From contig VBPB01000221.1 of the NCBI GenBank assembly GCA_005893365.1, positions 1-9,750 on the forward strand: a stretch of 9,750 nucleotides of DNA, given 5' to 3'. This DNA is from Candidatus Eiseniibacteriota bacterium (lineage in GTDB: Bacteria > Eisenbacteria > RBG-16-71-46). The position numbers were made by a program, and so were the translations under genes. Below, piece by piece: positions 1-7,030 of this stretch; position 1 is the stretch's first letter; each line of letters opens with the position of its first letter. Under the pieces are notes generated by a model. That model was not told the DNA's origin. It ran no database searches and was given only the letters and a program-made list of their open reading frames with translations.

Positions 1-339
1 CTCACCGCCGCGATCAAAGGTACGGCGGGTTTCGCCGAGAAGTTTGCCGCGCAGGGCCCGGCCGACAGCCGGGGCAGATCGTTGCGGCAACTCGACCTCG
101 AACGTCGTCTGCTGAAGTATCCCTGCAGCTACATGGTCTACTCGACCGCATTTGGCGCCTTACCGATCGACGTGCGGAGGGCCATCTACGGCCGCATGTG
201 GGACGTTCTCTCGGGGCGTGACACGAGCCCGAAGTACGCGCGGCTGTCCGAGGCCGACCGGCGCGCCGTCGTGGAGATTCTGCGCGAGACACTGCACGAT
301 CTGCCGGGCGATTTCAGTGCGCCGGATCGCGTGAAATAG
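1..339 (+). CDS. C-terminal end of an unrecognised protein (5' partial)
   Basis: The frame is open from the first base of the window to the TAG at 337-339, so about 112 residues of the C-terminus are present and the start lies outside. The segment contains a run reading KYPCSYMVYSTAFGALP (codons 39-55), then a basic/aromatic helix (RRAIYGRMWDVLSG) and a final charged helix (LSEADRRAVVEILRETLHDLP). No membrane segment, signal peptide or catalytic motif is visible in this part. The sequence has the look of a conserved soluble C-terminal domain, and I have a vague memory of similar tails on large proteins annotated as hypothetical, but I cannot name the family. A TTG at 82 could serve as a start, but codons before it look equally protein-like, so a truncated longer gene is more likely. 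It is separated from cas3 by 146 bases and nothing links it to CRISPR function. Confidence 0.6.
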   Translation, partial: LTAAIKGTAGFAEKFAAQGPADSRGRSLRQLDLERRLLKYPCSYMVYSTAFGALPIDVRRAIYGRMWDVLSGRDTSPKYARLSEADRRAVVEILRETLHDLPGDFSAPDRVK

Positions 340-485
340 AACTGCAGGGGCTCGATTCGGAACGAGACGGCGCTCGACGGCTCGAGCTCGAAGGTCGTGT
401 CCAGCGCGGTGTTGCGCGACAGTCTCCCCGCCTTCCGCCGAACGGCGCGCTTGGCGTCGGACAATCCCGCCATCGAACGCTCGAC

Positions 486-1307
486 GTGACAGAATACCGG
501 GCTGCCGGCAACGGGCATCCGAGACCGCACTTGCGGGGCGAACCAACCACTTTCTGGGGCAAACTCCGTCGCCCAACCGATGACACAAGTCTGCTCGAGT
601 GGCACCCGCTTGCGGATCACTGTGCGGACGTCGCCGCCGTTGTCGAGGCACTGCTGCGACTGCCTGTCTGGCGCGAGCGGCTGTCTCGACTGGCCGGAAA
701 GCGTCTCACTGACGTCGGGTTGGCTCGACTCTGCGTCTTGGCAGCACTCCACGATATCGGCAAGCTGAACATTGGATTCCAGGCGAAGGGTCGGCCGGAG
801 TTGGGGACGATCGCCGGTCACGTGATCGAAGCTCTCGGCGCACTCTTTCGTAGTCGCGGTCCCTTCTCTTGTATGGATGAACTTGCCGTCTGGGGCGACG
901 GCACAACGGCCCTCTTCGTCTCGGCCCTTTGCCATCACGGGCGACCGTACCACGCGGATGCCATGGCGGACACGACTTGGCAAGCGACCTGGTGGACGCC
1001 TCGCGGAAATTTGAACCCGCGTGTTGGCGCGGAGGATCTTCTCGGGCGCTGTCGCAGTTGGTTTCCTCAAGCCTTTGAAGCGGACGACTCTGCACTCCCG
1101 GATGCTCCAGCTTTCTCGCATGCATTCGCGGGTCTCGTGATGCTCGCTGATTGGATGGGTTCCGACACCAGGTTCTTCCAGTTCAGCGAGGCACAAGATG
1201 ACGATCGCATGAAGTTCGCTCGCCCAAAAGCGCGCGAAGCCGTGGTTGCGATGGCGCTGGATTTCCCGCTCGCCAGCAGGACGGACTCTGAGTCGAGAAC
1301 CATTTGA
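486..1307 (+). CDS. cas3: Cas3 N-terminal part: HD nuclease domain (type I-E), split from its helicase
   Basis: This frame encodes the metal-dependent HD single-strand DNase domain that in type I-E is the N-terminal half of Cas3, the enzyme recruited by Cascade to degrade target DNA. The type I-E hallmark FWGKLRRP is at residues 23-30. The HD-family ligands are all visible: H40 and H45 in HPLADH, H89-D90 in LHDIGK, H150-H151 in CHHGRP, and D222 in LADWMGSD. The start used is GTG at 486, which lacks a clear ribosome site; TTG at 531 is an alternative closer to FWGKL. A normal type I-E Cas3 continues without interruption into the helicase, for roughly 850-950 residues in all. Here the frame stops at TGA 1305-1307 after 273 residues, in the linker, 30 bases before an embedded CRISPR repeat. 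The domain itself looks complete, so it could still fold, but it would not be coupled to a working motor. Confidence 0.9.
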   Translation: MTEYRAAGNGHPRPHLRGEPTTFWGKLRRPTDDTSLLEWHPLADHCADVAAVVEALLRLPVWRERLSRLAGKRLTDVGLARLCVLAALHDIGKLNIGFQAKGRPELGTIAGHVIEALGALFRSRGPFSCMDELAVWGDGTTALFVSALCHHGRPYHADAMADTTWQATWWTPRGNLNPRVGAEDLLGRCRSWFPQAFEADDSALPDAPAFSHAFAGLVMLADWMGSDTRFFQFSEAQDDDRMKFARPKAREAVVAMALDFPLASRTDSESRTI

Positions 1308-3099
1308 GCGCGTCGCACCTGATGGTTATCTTCCCCGGGTTTCCCCGCGCGCGCGGGGATGCACCCTCGCCATCGCTCCCCTCCAGGGGGCACGCTTCGT
1401 GTCGTTGTTCGAGGCGGGCCGCGTTGATGGCTTGTACTTCGTGCTCCCGACTCGTTCGGCTGCCACTCAAATGCATCGGCGTGTGTATGAAGCAGCACGG
1501 CGAGCGTTCGCGACGCCAACCGCTGTCGTTCTCGCGGTCCCTGGCTACCCTCGTGTGGACGACGTCCAAGGTGAAAGGCTTCCGCCCTTCGAGGTGCTGT
1601 GGCCGGACCATGGGCGTTTTCGCTTCCGTGGGTGGGCGGCCGAGAACCCGAAACGCTTTCTCGCCGGCTGCATCGTGGTCGGCACAGTTGACCAAGTGCT
1701 GTTGTCGTCTCTGATGGTCGGACATGCGCATCTCCGCGCGACTACGCTCCTTCGTCACCTGCTCGTCGTCGACGAGGTACATGCTTCGGACGCGTACATG
1801 ACAAGGATTCTCGAGGACGTGCTGGCCCGGCATTGGACCGCCGGTGGTCACGCGATCCTGCTCTCGGCGACGCTAGGCAGCGAAGCGCGCACCCGACTAC
1901 GTGCGCCTGGAGAACATCTGAAGCCGCCGCCCCTCGCGGAGGCGGAGGCGACGCCATACCCGCTCATCACTCACCGAGGTCACCTCGAGCAAACTGTTGC
2001 GATCGCGAGCGACAGTCTAGGTCGAGCAATAGAGCTGCAGATTCGACCGTGGCTCGAGGATCCGGAGGCGCTGGCTCGCGAGGCCCTTGCCGCGGCACTG
2101 CGCGGCGCCAAGGTTCTCGTGATCAGGAACACCGTGAACGACTGCGTAACTACGCAGGTAGCGATCGAGCAGTTGGCCCATGCGAACGCCGGCCGCGACA
2201 TTCTGTTCACCTGCTCGGGCGTCTCCGCGCCGCATCACGCACGCTTCGCGCGAGCTGATCGCCAGGTGCTCGATCTCGCACTTGAAGCACGGATCGGGAA
2301 GGACAGGCACGACGGCGGCTGCGTCGTCGTCGCGACGCAAACGGTTCAGCAGTCGCTTGATCTCGATGCTGACGTGATGTTCTCCGACGTCTGCCCGGCC
2401 GACGTGCTACTCCAGCGGCTCGGTCGTTTGCATCGCCACGAGCGGTCGCGTCCAGAGGGGTTCGAGAAGCCGCGAGGGTTCGTCATCGTCCCGTCATGCC
2501 GCGACCTCGGAGTACTCCTCGGTGACAGCGGCGTTCCACGAAACCATCACGGGCTTGGCCTGGTGTACCCTGATCTGCGGATTCTTGAAGCGACCTTGCG
2601 CCTCATCGAGAAGCATCAGGAGTGGCGCATTCCCGAGATGAATCGCCACCTTGTCGAGAGCAGTCTTCACTCGAGCATTCTTGCGTCGATCGCCAACGAA
2701 GGCGGACGTCGTTGGCAGGCGCACACCAATCATGTGATAGGCACTGAACGCGGTCACCAACGGCAGGGAGAGCTCAACCTGGTTGATTGGTCGAAGCCCT
2801 ACGCGGAGATGTCCTTTCCAAGCGAGGAGCACATCATGACGCGCCTCGGTGAAGGCGATCGTCTAGTGCATTTCTTGCCGCCCGTTCTAGGACCGTTCGG
2901 CAATGCTGTCGATGAACTTGTGCTGCGGGCCTGGTGGGTGGCGAAGGTGCCGTCAGACGCCGAGCTCGCGGAGAACGTGTCGAGCGCCGGCGGCGTGACA
3001 CGTTTTCGTTTCGGCGGGATGGCGTTCGTGTACGATCGCCTCGGGTTGCGGCCGGACAAGGCACGATCTAAGGAACGCTCCGACGACGATGGCCCATGA
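1246..3099 (+). CDS. cas3: Cas3 C-terminal part: SF2 helicase lacking Walker A, broken by a CRISPR repeat
   Basis: This is the helicase half of type I-E Cas3, the ATP-driven motor that reels in and unwinds target DNA for the HD nuclease. Recognisable Cas3 similarity starts near 1389 and continues to the end: FVLPTRSAATQMHRRV (motif Ia region), DEVH at 1771-1782 (motif II), LSATLGS near 1861 (motif III), VVVATQTVQQSLDLDADV (motif V) and QRLGRLHRH at 2413-2439 (motif VI). The nucleotide-binding Walker A motif, which should lie just before the FEAGRVDGLYF stretch, is missing. In its place the frame runs through an intact CRISPR repeat translated as RVSPRARGCT. The frame is open back to a TTG at 1246, but that part overlaps the HD coding sequence out of frame and is not helicase. 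GTG 1399, eight bases after AGGGGG, is the only plausible internal start. The end overlaps cas8e by 11 bases. Without Walker A the product should not hydrolyse ATP; I regard it as non-functional. Confidence 0.85.
   Translation: MRWRWISRSPAGRTLSREPFERVAPDGYLPRVSPRARGCTLAIAPLQGARFVSLFEAGRVDGLYFVLPTRSAATQMHRRVYEAARRAFATPTAVVLAVPGYPRVDDVQGERLPPFEVLWPDHGRFRFRGWAAENPKRFLAGCIVVGTVDQVLLSSLMVGHAHLRATTLLRHLLVVDEVHASDAYMTRILEDVLARHWTAGGHAILLSATLGSEARTRLRAPGEHLKPPPLAEAEATPYPLITHRGHLEQTVAIASDSLGRAIELQIRPWLEDPEALAREALAAALRGAKVLVIRNTVNDCVTTQVAIEQLAHANAGRDILFTCSGVSAPHHARFARADRQVLDLALEARIGKDRHDGGCVVVATQTVQQSLDLDADVMFSDVCPADVLLQRLGRLHRHERSRPEGFEKPRGFVIVPSCRDLGVLLGDSGVPRNHHGLGLVYPDLRILEATLRLIEKHQEWRIPEMNRHLVESSLHSSILASIANEGGRRWQAHTNHVIGTERGHQRQGELNLVDWSKPYAEMSFPSEEHIMTRLGEGDRLVHFLPPVLGPFGNAVDELVLRAWWVAKVPSDAELAENVSSAGGVTRFRFGGMAFVYDRLGLRPDKARSKERSDDDGP
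1338..1366 (+). repeat. Solitary perfect CRISPR repeat embedded in cas3
   Basis: All 29 bases match the three repeats of the downstream array, in the same orientation: GGTTT, then the palindrome CCCCGCGCGCGCGGGG at 1343-1358, then ATGCACCC. No second repeat lies 61 bases upstream or downstream, so this is a single unit, not an array. It falls at the HD/helicase junction of cas3. The HD frame ends just before it, the helicase frame passes through it, and Walker A is missing next to it. The flanks (about 1306-1337 and 1367-1388) match neither normal Cas3 protein sequence nor any of the window's spacers by eye, and may be spacer remnants. Right after it, CCCCTCCAGGGG (1378-1389) is a small inverted repeat. 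Confidence 0.95.
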
Positions 3100-4585
3100 C
3101 CTGCTGGTAGAGCCGATCCTTTCGTGGCGTGACGCGCAGCGGCGGCGGAGCAAGACAACGCTGCCCGGACTGCTTGCGCGGCTCGGGAGCGGCGAGCTGG
3201 GGGATTTCCCGCGAGTTCGGACACACCAACTGGATCCATGGTGCATGTTCTTGACCCAGCTCGCGGCCATCGCCCTGCACCGAGCGGGTCAGTCGGATCC
3301 GCGGATCTCCGACGACGCATGGCGAGACCTGCTCTCGGCGCTAACGAACGGTGCGAACGAGCCCTGGAGCCTCGCAATCGCCGACCTTTCAAAGCCGGCG
3401 CTTTTCCAGCCGTCAATACCGGAGGGAAAGATTGAGAGTTGGAAAATCTGCGAGTCACCGGATGATATCGACGTACTGGCCACGGCGAAGGGCCACGACG
3501 TCAAGGCCGGGCTGATGCACGGTGATGAACCGGAAGCATGGGTGTACGCCCTCTGCACCCTGCAAACGATGCAGGGCTACCCGGGACGCGGTTACAACCG
3601 GGTCGCACGAATGAACGGGGGATACGGGAACCGTGCGCGCGTCGGGCTAGCCGCTAATCAGTTTCTCAGTTCGAGATTCCTGCGTGATGTTGTCGTCTTG
3701 ATCGAGTTGTGGCCCGCCCTTCTCCGTCGCGGCTACCGGGACGGCGGTTTGGCCCTGGTATGGACCGAGTCGTGGGATGGTCGGACGTCTCTGGCGATGC
3801 ACGACCTGGCGCCGCACTTTATCGAAGTGTGCTGGCGTGTTCGCTGTCGCGCGGACGGCGTTCGCGTTTCCTGCCTCTACACGACGACCCAGGCCCGGCG
3901 TTGCCTTCCCGAGATCGACACCGGCGATGTCGGAGATCCATGGATACCCATTGAGAGAGCGACCCATAAAGCACTGACGGTGGGCCCAAACGGTCTCGAC
4001 TATCGCCTTTTGACAAGACTGCTCTTCGAGGGAGATTTCGAGCCTGCGGCGGCACAAGAGTCTCGGGCCACCGACGGTGATCCAGTGTTCTTTCTCGCCT
4101 CGGCGCTCGCCCGCGGGCAGGGCAAGACGGAGGGGCTCCATGAACGGACGCTGGTTCTGGCCGGTGAGGTACGTCGGAAGCTCGGCGAGCTCGATGGCCG
4201 GGCAGTATTGGGCCGGCGAGCATCTCTGCGGGTTGCGTCAGCCGCGACGATGCGAAACAAGGTGCTTTATCCAGCACTGAAACAGCTCGCGCTGGGAGGA
4301 AAACTCATGCCCGATGACCTCGATGCGCGCGTCGATGACCTGTTCTTCGACCATCTGTTCCAGACGCTGGGGATGGCGGACGATGACGCGCGGTTGGCCT
4401 TTGAGCAACTGATTGCGGAGCTTGGCTGGGGGGAACTACAGCGCGCCATCGATCGATCGGGCACGGCCGACGCGCGTAGGCTCAAAGCGATCAGCGACGC
4501 CGAGCGCATGTTCAAGGCATGTCTCAAGAGGGCTTTTCCGGACGCCGCGAGCGCACAGGCGATCTCTCCGGGAGCAACCTCATGA
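3089..4585 (+). CDS. cas8e: Cas8e (Cse1/CasA), Cascade large subunit
   Basis: Cas8e is the large subunit of type I-E Cascade. It sits at the 5' end of the crRNA, reads the PAM of the target and recruits Cas3. The 498-residue length matches the family. Typical Cse1 stretches are visible in order: WCMFLTQLAAIALHRAG at residues 51-67, LSKPALFQP at 100-108, the glycine-rich MQGYPGRGYNRVARMNGGYG at 161-180, and a C-terminal helical part with KAISDAERMFKACLKR. No frame break or missing block is apparent. ATG 3089 overlaps the end of the cas3 frame by 11 bases. An AAGGAA at 3070-3075 lies 13 bases upstream, rather far, so translational coupling to the upstream frame is likely. The stop TGA overlaps the next start as ATGA. 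Position between cas3 and cse2 is the standard type I-E order. Confidence 0.95.
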   Translation: MAHDLLVEPILSWRDAQRRRSKTTLPGLLARLGSGELGDFPRVRTHQLDPWCMFLTQLAAIALHRAGQSDPRISDDAWRDLLSALTNGANEPWSLAIADLSKPALFQPSIPEGKIESWKICESPDDIDVLATAKGHDVKAGLMHGDEPEAWVYALCTLQTMQGYPGRGYNRVARMNGGYGNRARVGLAANQFLSSRFLRDVVVLIELWPALLRRGYRDGGLALVWTESWDGRTSLAMHDLAPHFIEVCWRVRCRADGVRVSCLYTTTQARRCLPEIDTGDVGDPWIPIERATHKALTVGPNGLDYRLLTRLLFEGDFEPAAAQESRATDGDPVFFLASALARGQGKTEGLHERTLVLAGEVRRKLGELDGRAVLGRRASLRVASAATMRNKVLYPALKQLALGGKLMPDDLDARVDDLFFDHLFQTLGMADDDARLAFEQLIAELGWGELQRAIDRSGTADARRLKAISDAERMFKACLKRAFPDAASAQAISPGATS

Positions 4586-5115
4586 ACGCCCGGGCGCCGG
4601 CTGCTGAGACCGTCGGCCTGCCGTCGTTGATAGCGAGCATCGCCGTGCTACTTCGCAGCGGAGGCGTCATCACTGCAGGCGACGTCGCCGCTCTTCGCCG
4701 CATGGATCCCCGGTATCCGGAGGCAGCGTTCTTCAAGCTCGAGGGTCTAGTGCTCGATGCGCATCTGCCTGGCGCCGCCGACGCGCGTGCCGAGCTCGAG
4801 ACGCGCTGGGCGGCGATCGTGACGGGTCTCGCTCATCTCCGGACGCTGCACGAATCTGGGATGCGACTTGGGGATGTGTTGGCGGACGCACAGTACTCGG
4901 AGCTGCGATTCGCCCGCCTGGTCCGCGCAGATGCGGACCGACTGGCGGACGAGTTGCCAACGTTGGCGCGTTTCCTGGCTGCAAAAGGAACGCCGGTCGA
5001 TTGGACTGGCGCCGCGCAACTCATCCTGTCCGCGGGCGGACCGAACGACGAGCCAGTCCGCCGGCATCTCGCGCGCGACTATTACGGCTCGTTGGCCCGC
5101 AAGGAGAGCCGCTGA
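4582..5115 (+). CDS. cas11: Cas11 (Cse2/CasB), Cascade small subunit
   Basis: Cas11 (Cse2) is the small, mostly helical subunit present as a dimer in the belly of Cascade, where it stabilises the displaced strand. The product is 177 residues, close to the usual 160-200, and all predicted helices are rich in Arg, Ala and Leu. A recognisable block is ALRRMDPRYPEAAFFKLEG near residues 37-55. ATG 4582 is chosen over an in-frame ATG at 4519. It forms an ATGA overlap with the cas8e stop and has GGGAG at 4569-4573 as a ribosome site, whereas 4519 lies deep inside cas8e. It is followed by a 27-base gap to cas7e. The reading frame is uninterrupted. Confidence 0.93.
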   Translation: MNARAPAAETVGLPSLIASIAVLLRSGGVITAGDVAALRRMDPRYPEAAFFKLEGLVLDAHLPGAADARAELETRWAAIVTGLAHLRTLHESGMRLGDVLADAQYSELRFARLVRADADRLADELPTLARFLAAKGTPVDWTGAAQLILSAGGPNDEPVRRHLARDYYGSLARKESR

Positions 5116-5129
5116 CTCGTTGCCTGAGC

Positions 5130-5136
5130 AAAGGAG
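5130..5136 (+). promoter_or_regulatory. Ribosome binding site of cas7e that decides its start
   Basis: AAAGGAG directly abuts an ATG at 5137 but lies six bases before a second in-frame ATG at 5143. Only the second has workable spacing, so translation of the most abundant Cascade subunit very likely starts at 5143. This is the strongest Shine-Dalgarno sequence in the operon. Confidence 0.75.
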
Positions 5137-5142
5137 ATGCGA

Positions 5143-6336
5143 ATGTCCTCCCGCTTCCTTCAGATCCACACGCTCACCAATTATCCGGCGTCGCTGCTTA
5201 ATCGAGACGACGCAGGCTTTGCGAAGCGGATGCCCTTCGGCGGTGGTGTTCGAACTCGCATCTCATCGCAGTGCCTCAAGCGCCATTGGCGAGTCTATGA
5301 TGGCGAGAACAGTCTCAAATCAATTGACGCGCCCGAGTCCGTTCGGTCGCGAGTCGCGTTCGATCGCTTTGTCGTCGAGCCCCTTGTGAAACAAGGTGTC
5401 GAGCGGAATGTCGCGGTTCTCGCGGCGCAGAAAATCGTCGCCAAGGTATTCGGGAGTGAGGCCAAGCAGGAGAAGGCGGATAAACAACGTGGTAAGAAGA
5501 AGAGCGATCAGGATGCGTCTTCTGGCTCGAAAACCGCAGCGACACCCCAGGTCACGGTGCTAGGCAAACCGGAGCTCGATTACCTGTGCCAGCTTGCTCT
5601 CGACGCCATCACGGCGGCCAAAGGTATCCCGGCGCAAGTCGAGAAGGAAATCGACCGGCTTACAGATGAGAAAGAACTGAAGAACAACCTCAAGGCCCTG
5701 AAGCCGGGCTCGCTCGAGGCGGGGCTCGGCGCTGCACTCTTCGGGCGGATGGTGACCGGGGACATTCTGTCTCGTACCGACGCGGCGATCCACGTCGCAC
5801 ATGCGATGACCGTTCACAGCCAGATGGCGGAGAGCGATTACTTCACGGCCATAGACGATCTCATTCGGGAGGAAGGCGAGCAGGGCTCGGGGCACATCAA
5901 TGCGAGCGAGCTCACGAGTGGTCTGTTCTACGGCTACGTGGTCGTTGACGTGAACGGGCTCTTGGCAAACCTCGGCGACAATCGCACGCTCGCAGGCGAC
6001 GTCGTCGAACGACTCGTGCACATCGTTTCCACGGTGAGTCCGGGTGCCAAGAAGGGCTCGACCGCTCCCTACGCCTACAGCCACCTGGTTCTTGCCGAAG
6101 GCGGCAGCGCACAGCCCCGCACGCTGCAGAACGCCTTCATCGAGCCGGTTCGCACCGCTGGCAATCTCGTGCACAACACCTACGCGGCCATTCAGCAGCA
6201 TCTTGCAGATCTCGACGCCATGTACGGCAAAAACGAGCGCCGTGCGCACGCCGGGTTGGCCACCGATGGGTTGTTCGAAGAGAAGATGACGCTCACGGAG
6301 CTGGCAGCTTGGACGAAGGACCAGGTCCTCGAATGA
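5143..6336 (+). CDS. cas7e: Cas7e (Cse4/CasC), Cascade backbone subunit
   Basis: Cas7e is the RAMP-fold protein that coats the crRNA spacer in six copies and forms the Cascade backbone. The N-terminus SRFLQIHTLTNYPASLLNRD is the family signature, followed by FGGGVRTRISSQCLKRHWR with the conserved RISSQ..KR motif. Later typical stretches are RTDAAIHVAHAMTVH, ELTSGLFYGYVVVD and APYAYSHLVL. From ATG 5143 the protein is 397 residues, longer than the roughly 363 of E. coli. The extra length is largely a lysine-rich, low-complexity segment at residues about 106-136 (EAKQEKADKQRGKKKSDQDA and following), which looks like a flexible surface loop. The frame is intact and the stop TGA (6334-6336) overlaps an ATG at 6333, the position where cas5e would normally begin. 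Confidence 0.95.
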   Translation: MSSRFLQIHTLTNYPASLLNRDDAGFAKRMPFGGGVRTRISSQCLKRHWRVYDGENSLKSIDAPESVRSRVAFDRFVVEPLVKQGVERNVAVLAAQKIVAKVFGSEAKQEKADKQRGKKKSDQDASSGSKTAATPQVTVLGKPELDYLCQLALDAITAAKGIPAQVEKEIDRLTDEKELKNNLKALKPGSLEAGLGAALFGRMVTGDILSRTDAAIHVAHAMTVHSQMAESDYFTAIDDLIREEGEQGSGHINASELTSGLFYGYVVVDVNGLLANLGDNRTLAGDVVERLVHIVSTVSPGAKKGSTAPYAYSHLVLAEGGSAQPRTLQNAFIEPVRTAGNLVHNTYAAIQQHLADLDAMYGKNERRAHAGLATDGLFEEKMTLTELAAWTKDQVLE

Positions 6337-6370
6337 GTACGGCGCACCGGCGATCGATCAAAACGGCGTT

Positions 6371-7030
6371 GTGCAGGCGTTTCCGGCGCTGTCGATGCTC
6401 ACCGGTCTCTTCGCAAATGCGCTTGGGTGGGAACATCGTGACGTCAACCAGCTCGAAACGCTCCAGGAACGCCTCCGCTACGCAGCTCGCATTGATCGAC
6501 GAGGAGAGGCGCTCGTCGACTATCAAACCGTTGGCCTCGGAAAGGACTGGATGCTGCCAGAGAAGGCCGGTTGGACGACACGCGGTCGCATTGCCCCCCG
6601 CGGCGGTGCCAGCGGCGAAGCGACCCACCAGCGGTACCGCCACTATCGCGCCGACAGCATCCACACGGTCGCTCTCACGCTTGTTGGCGATGAGGCGCCT
6701 TCATCCGACGATGTTGCGGAGGCTTTACGTAAGCCTGCGCGCCCTCTGTTCATCGGACGCAAGTGTTGTCTCCCTGCTGCACCGGTCCTTCTTGACGCCG
6801 TGCACGGGGCGTCGCTCGTCAGCGTGCTGGCGTCCATACCGAGGGCATCACGCGCCAATCCTGGGCCATTGCCCGCGTGTTGGTGGGACGGCGACGACGC
6901 AACGACCTCCAGCGGCGACTCGCGCATCGTTCCCGTCACCGACGAGCGCGACTGGAGGAATCGCGTGCACGTCGGGCGCCGCTTGATGCGTGAGGGGCAC
7001 GTGGACCCGCCGGAGGCGAACGGTGCCTGA
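6371..7030 (+). CDS. cas5e: Cas5e (CasD), N-terminally truncated
   Basis: Cas5e binds the 8-nt 5' handle of the crRNA and caps the Cascade backbone at the Cas8e end. The family is clear from FPALSMLTGLFANALGW (residues 4-20 from GTG 6371), RLRYAARIDRRG, GWTTRG and RPLFIGRKCCLP (GRK at 129-131). In the same frame, coding-like sequence continues upstream to about 6338 (YGAPAIDQNGVVQ) but no start codon exists there, and the family's first beta strand, a LLRLxAPL-like segment ending in a Ser/Ala-Tyr/Phe-Gly, is absent. The ATG at 6333 that overlaps the cas7e stop is in another frame. The simplest reading is a deletion of some tens of bases, not a multiple of three, between about 6336 and 6340. 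GTG 6371 is the best remaining start, but the product would lack the first strand of the RAMP fold. The end overlaps cas6e by 8 bases. Confidence 0.85.
   Translation: MQAFPALSMLTGLFANALGWEHRDVNQLETLQERLRYAARIDRRGEALVDYQTVGLGKDWMLPEKAGWTTRGRIAPRGGASGEATHQRYRHYRADSIHTVALTLVGDEAPSSDDVAEALRKPARPLFIGRKCCLPAAPVLLDAVHGASLVSVLASIPRASRANPGPLPACWWDGDDATTSSGDSRIVPVTDERDWRNRVHVGRRLMREGHVDPPEANGA
7012..7016 (+). promoter_or_regulatory. Ribosome binding site of cas6e
   Basis: GGAGG lies six bases before GTG 7023. It supports that GTG as the true cas6e start, even though the reading frame from it is later broken. Confidence 0.6.

Noticed and set aside
186..1196. Long open frame on the - strand (336 codons) opposite the cas3 HD region
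   Set aside because: It lies antisense to a clear HD nuclease domain with all ligands on the + strand and has no recognisable motif. A part over 340-475 looks mildly protein-like but has no start, ribosome site or family I can name, so the 146-base gap before cas3 is left unassigned.
1259..1287. Sequence in the cas3 linker (ATTTCCCGCTCGCCAGCAGG) that loosely resembles a degenerate type I-E repeat
   Set aside because: It lies 79 bases before the embedded repeat, not 61, the stem is imperfect, and it overlaps HD-frame coding sequence. The resemblance is probably chance in GC-rich DNA.
486..3099. A natural two-gene Cas3''/Cas3' arrangement (separate HD and helicase proteins)
   Set aside because: The helicase frame has no convincing start near its domain border and lacks Walker A, and the break coincides with a CRISPR repeat. 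This looks like disruption of a fused type I-E cas3.
6309..6986. Open frame on the + strand overlapping cas7e end and cas5e, including the ATG at 6333
   Set aside because: Its translation is Ser/Arg-rich and unlike any protein, and the real Cas5e similarity is in another frame over the same bases. Only the ATG at 6333 is informative, as the probable ancestral cas5e start.
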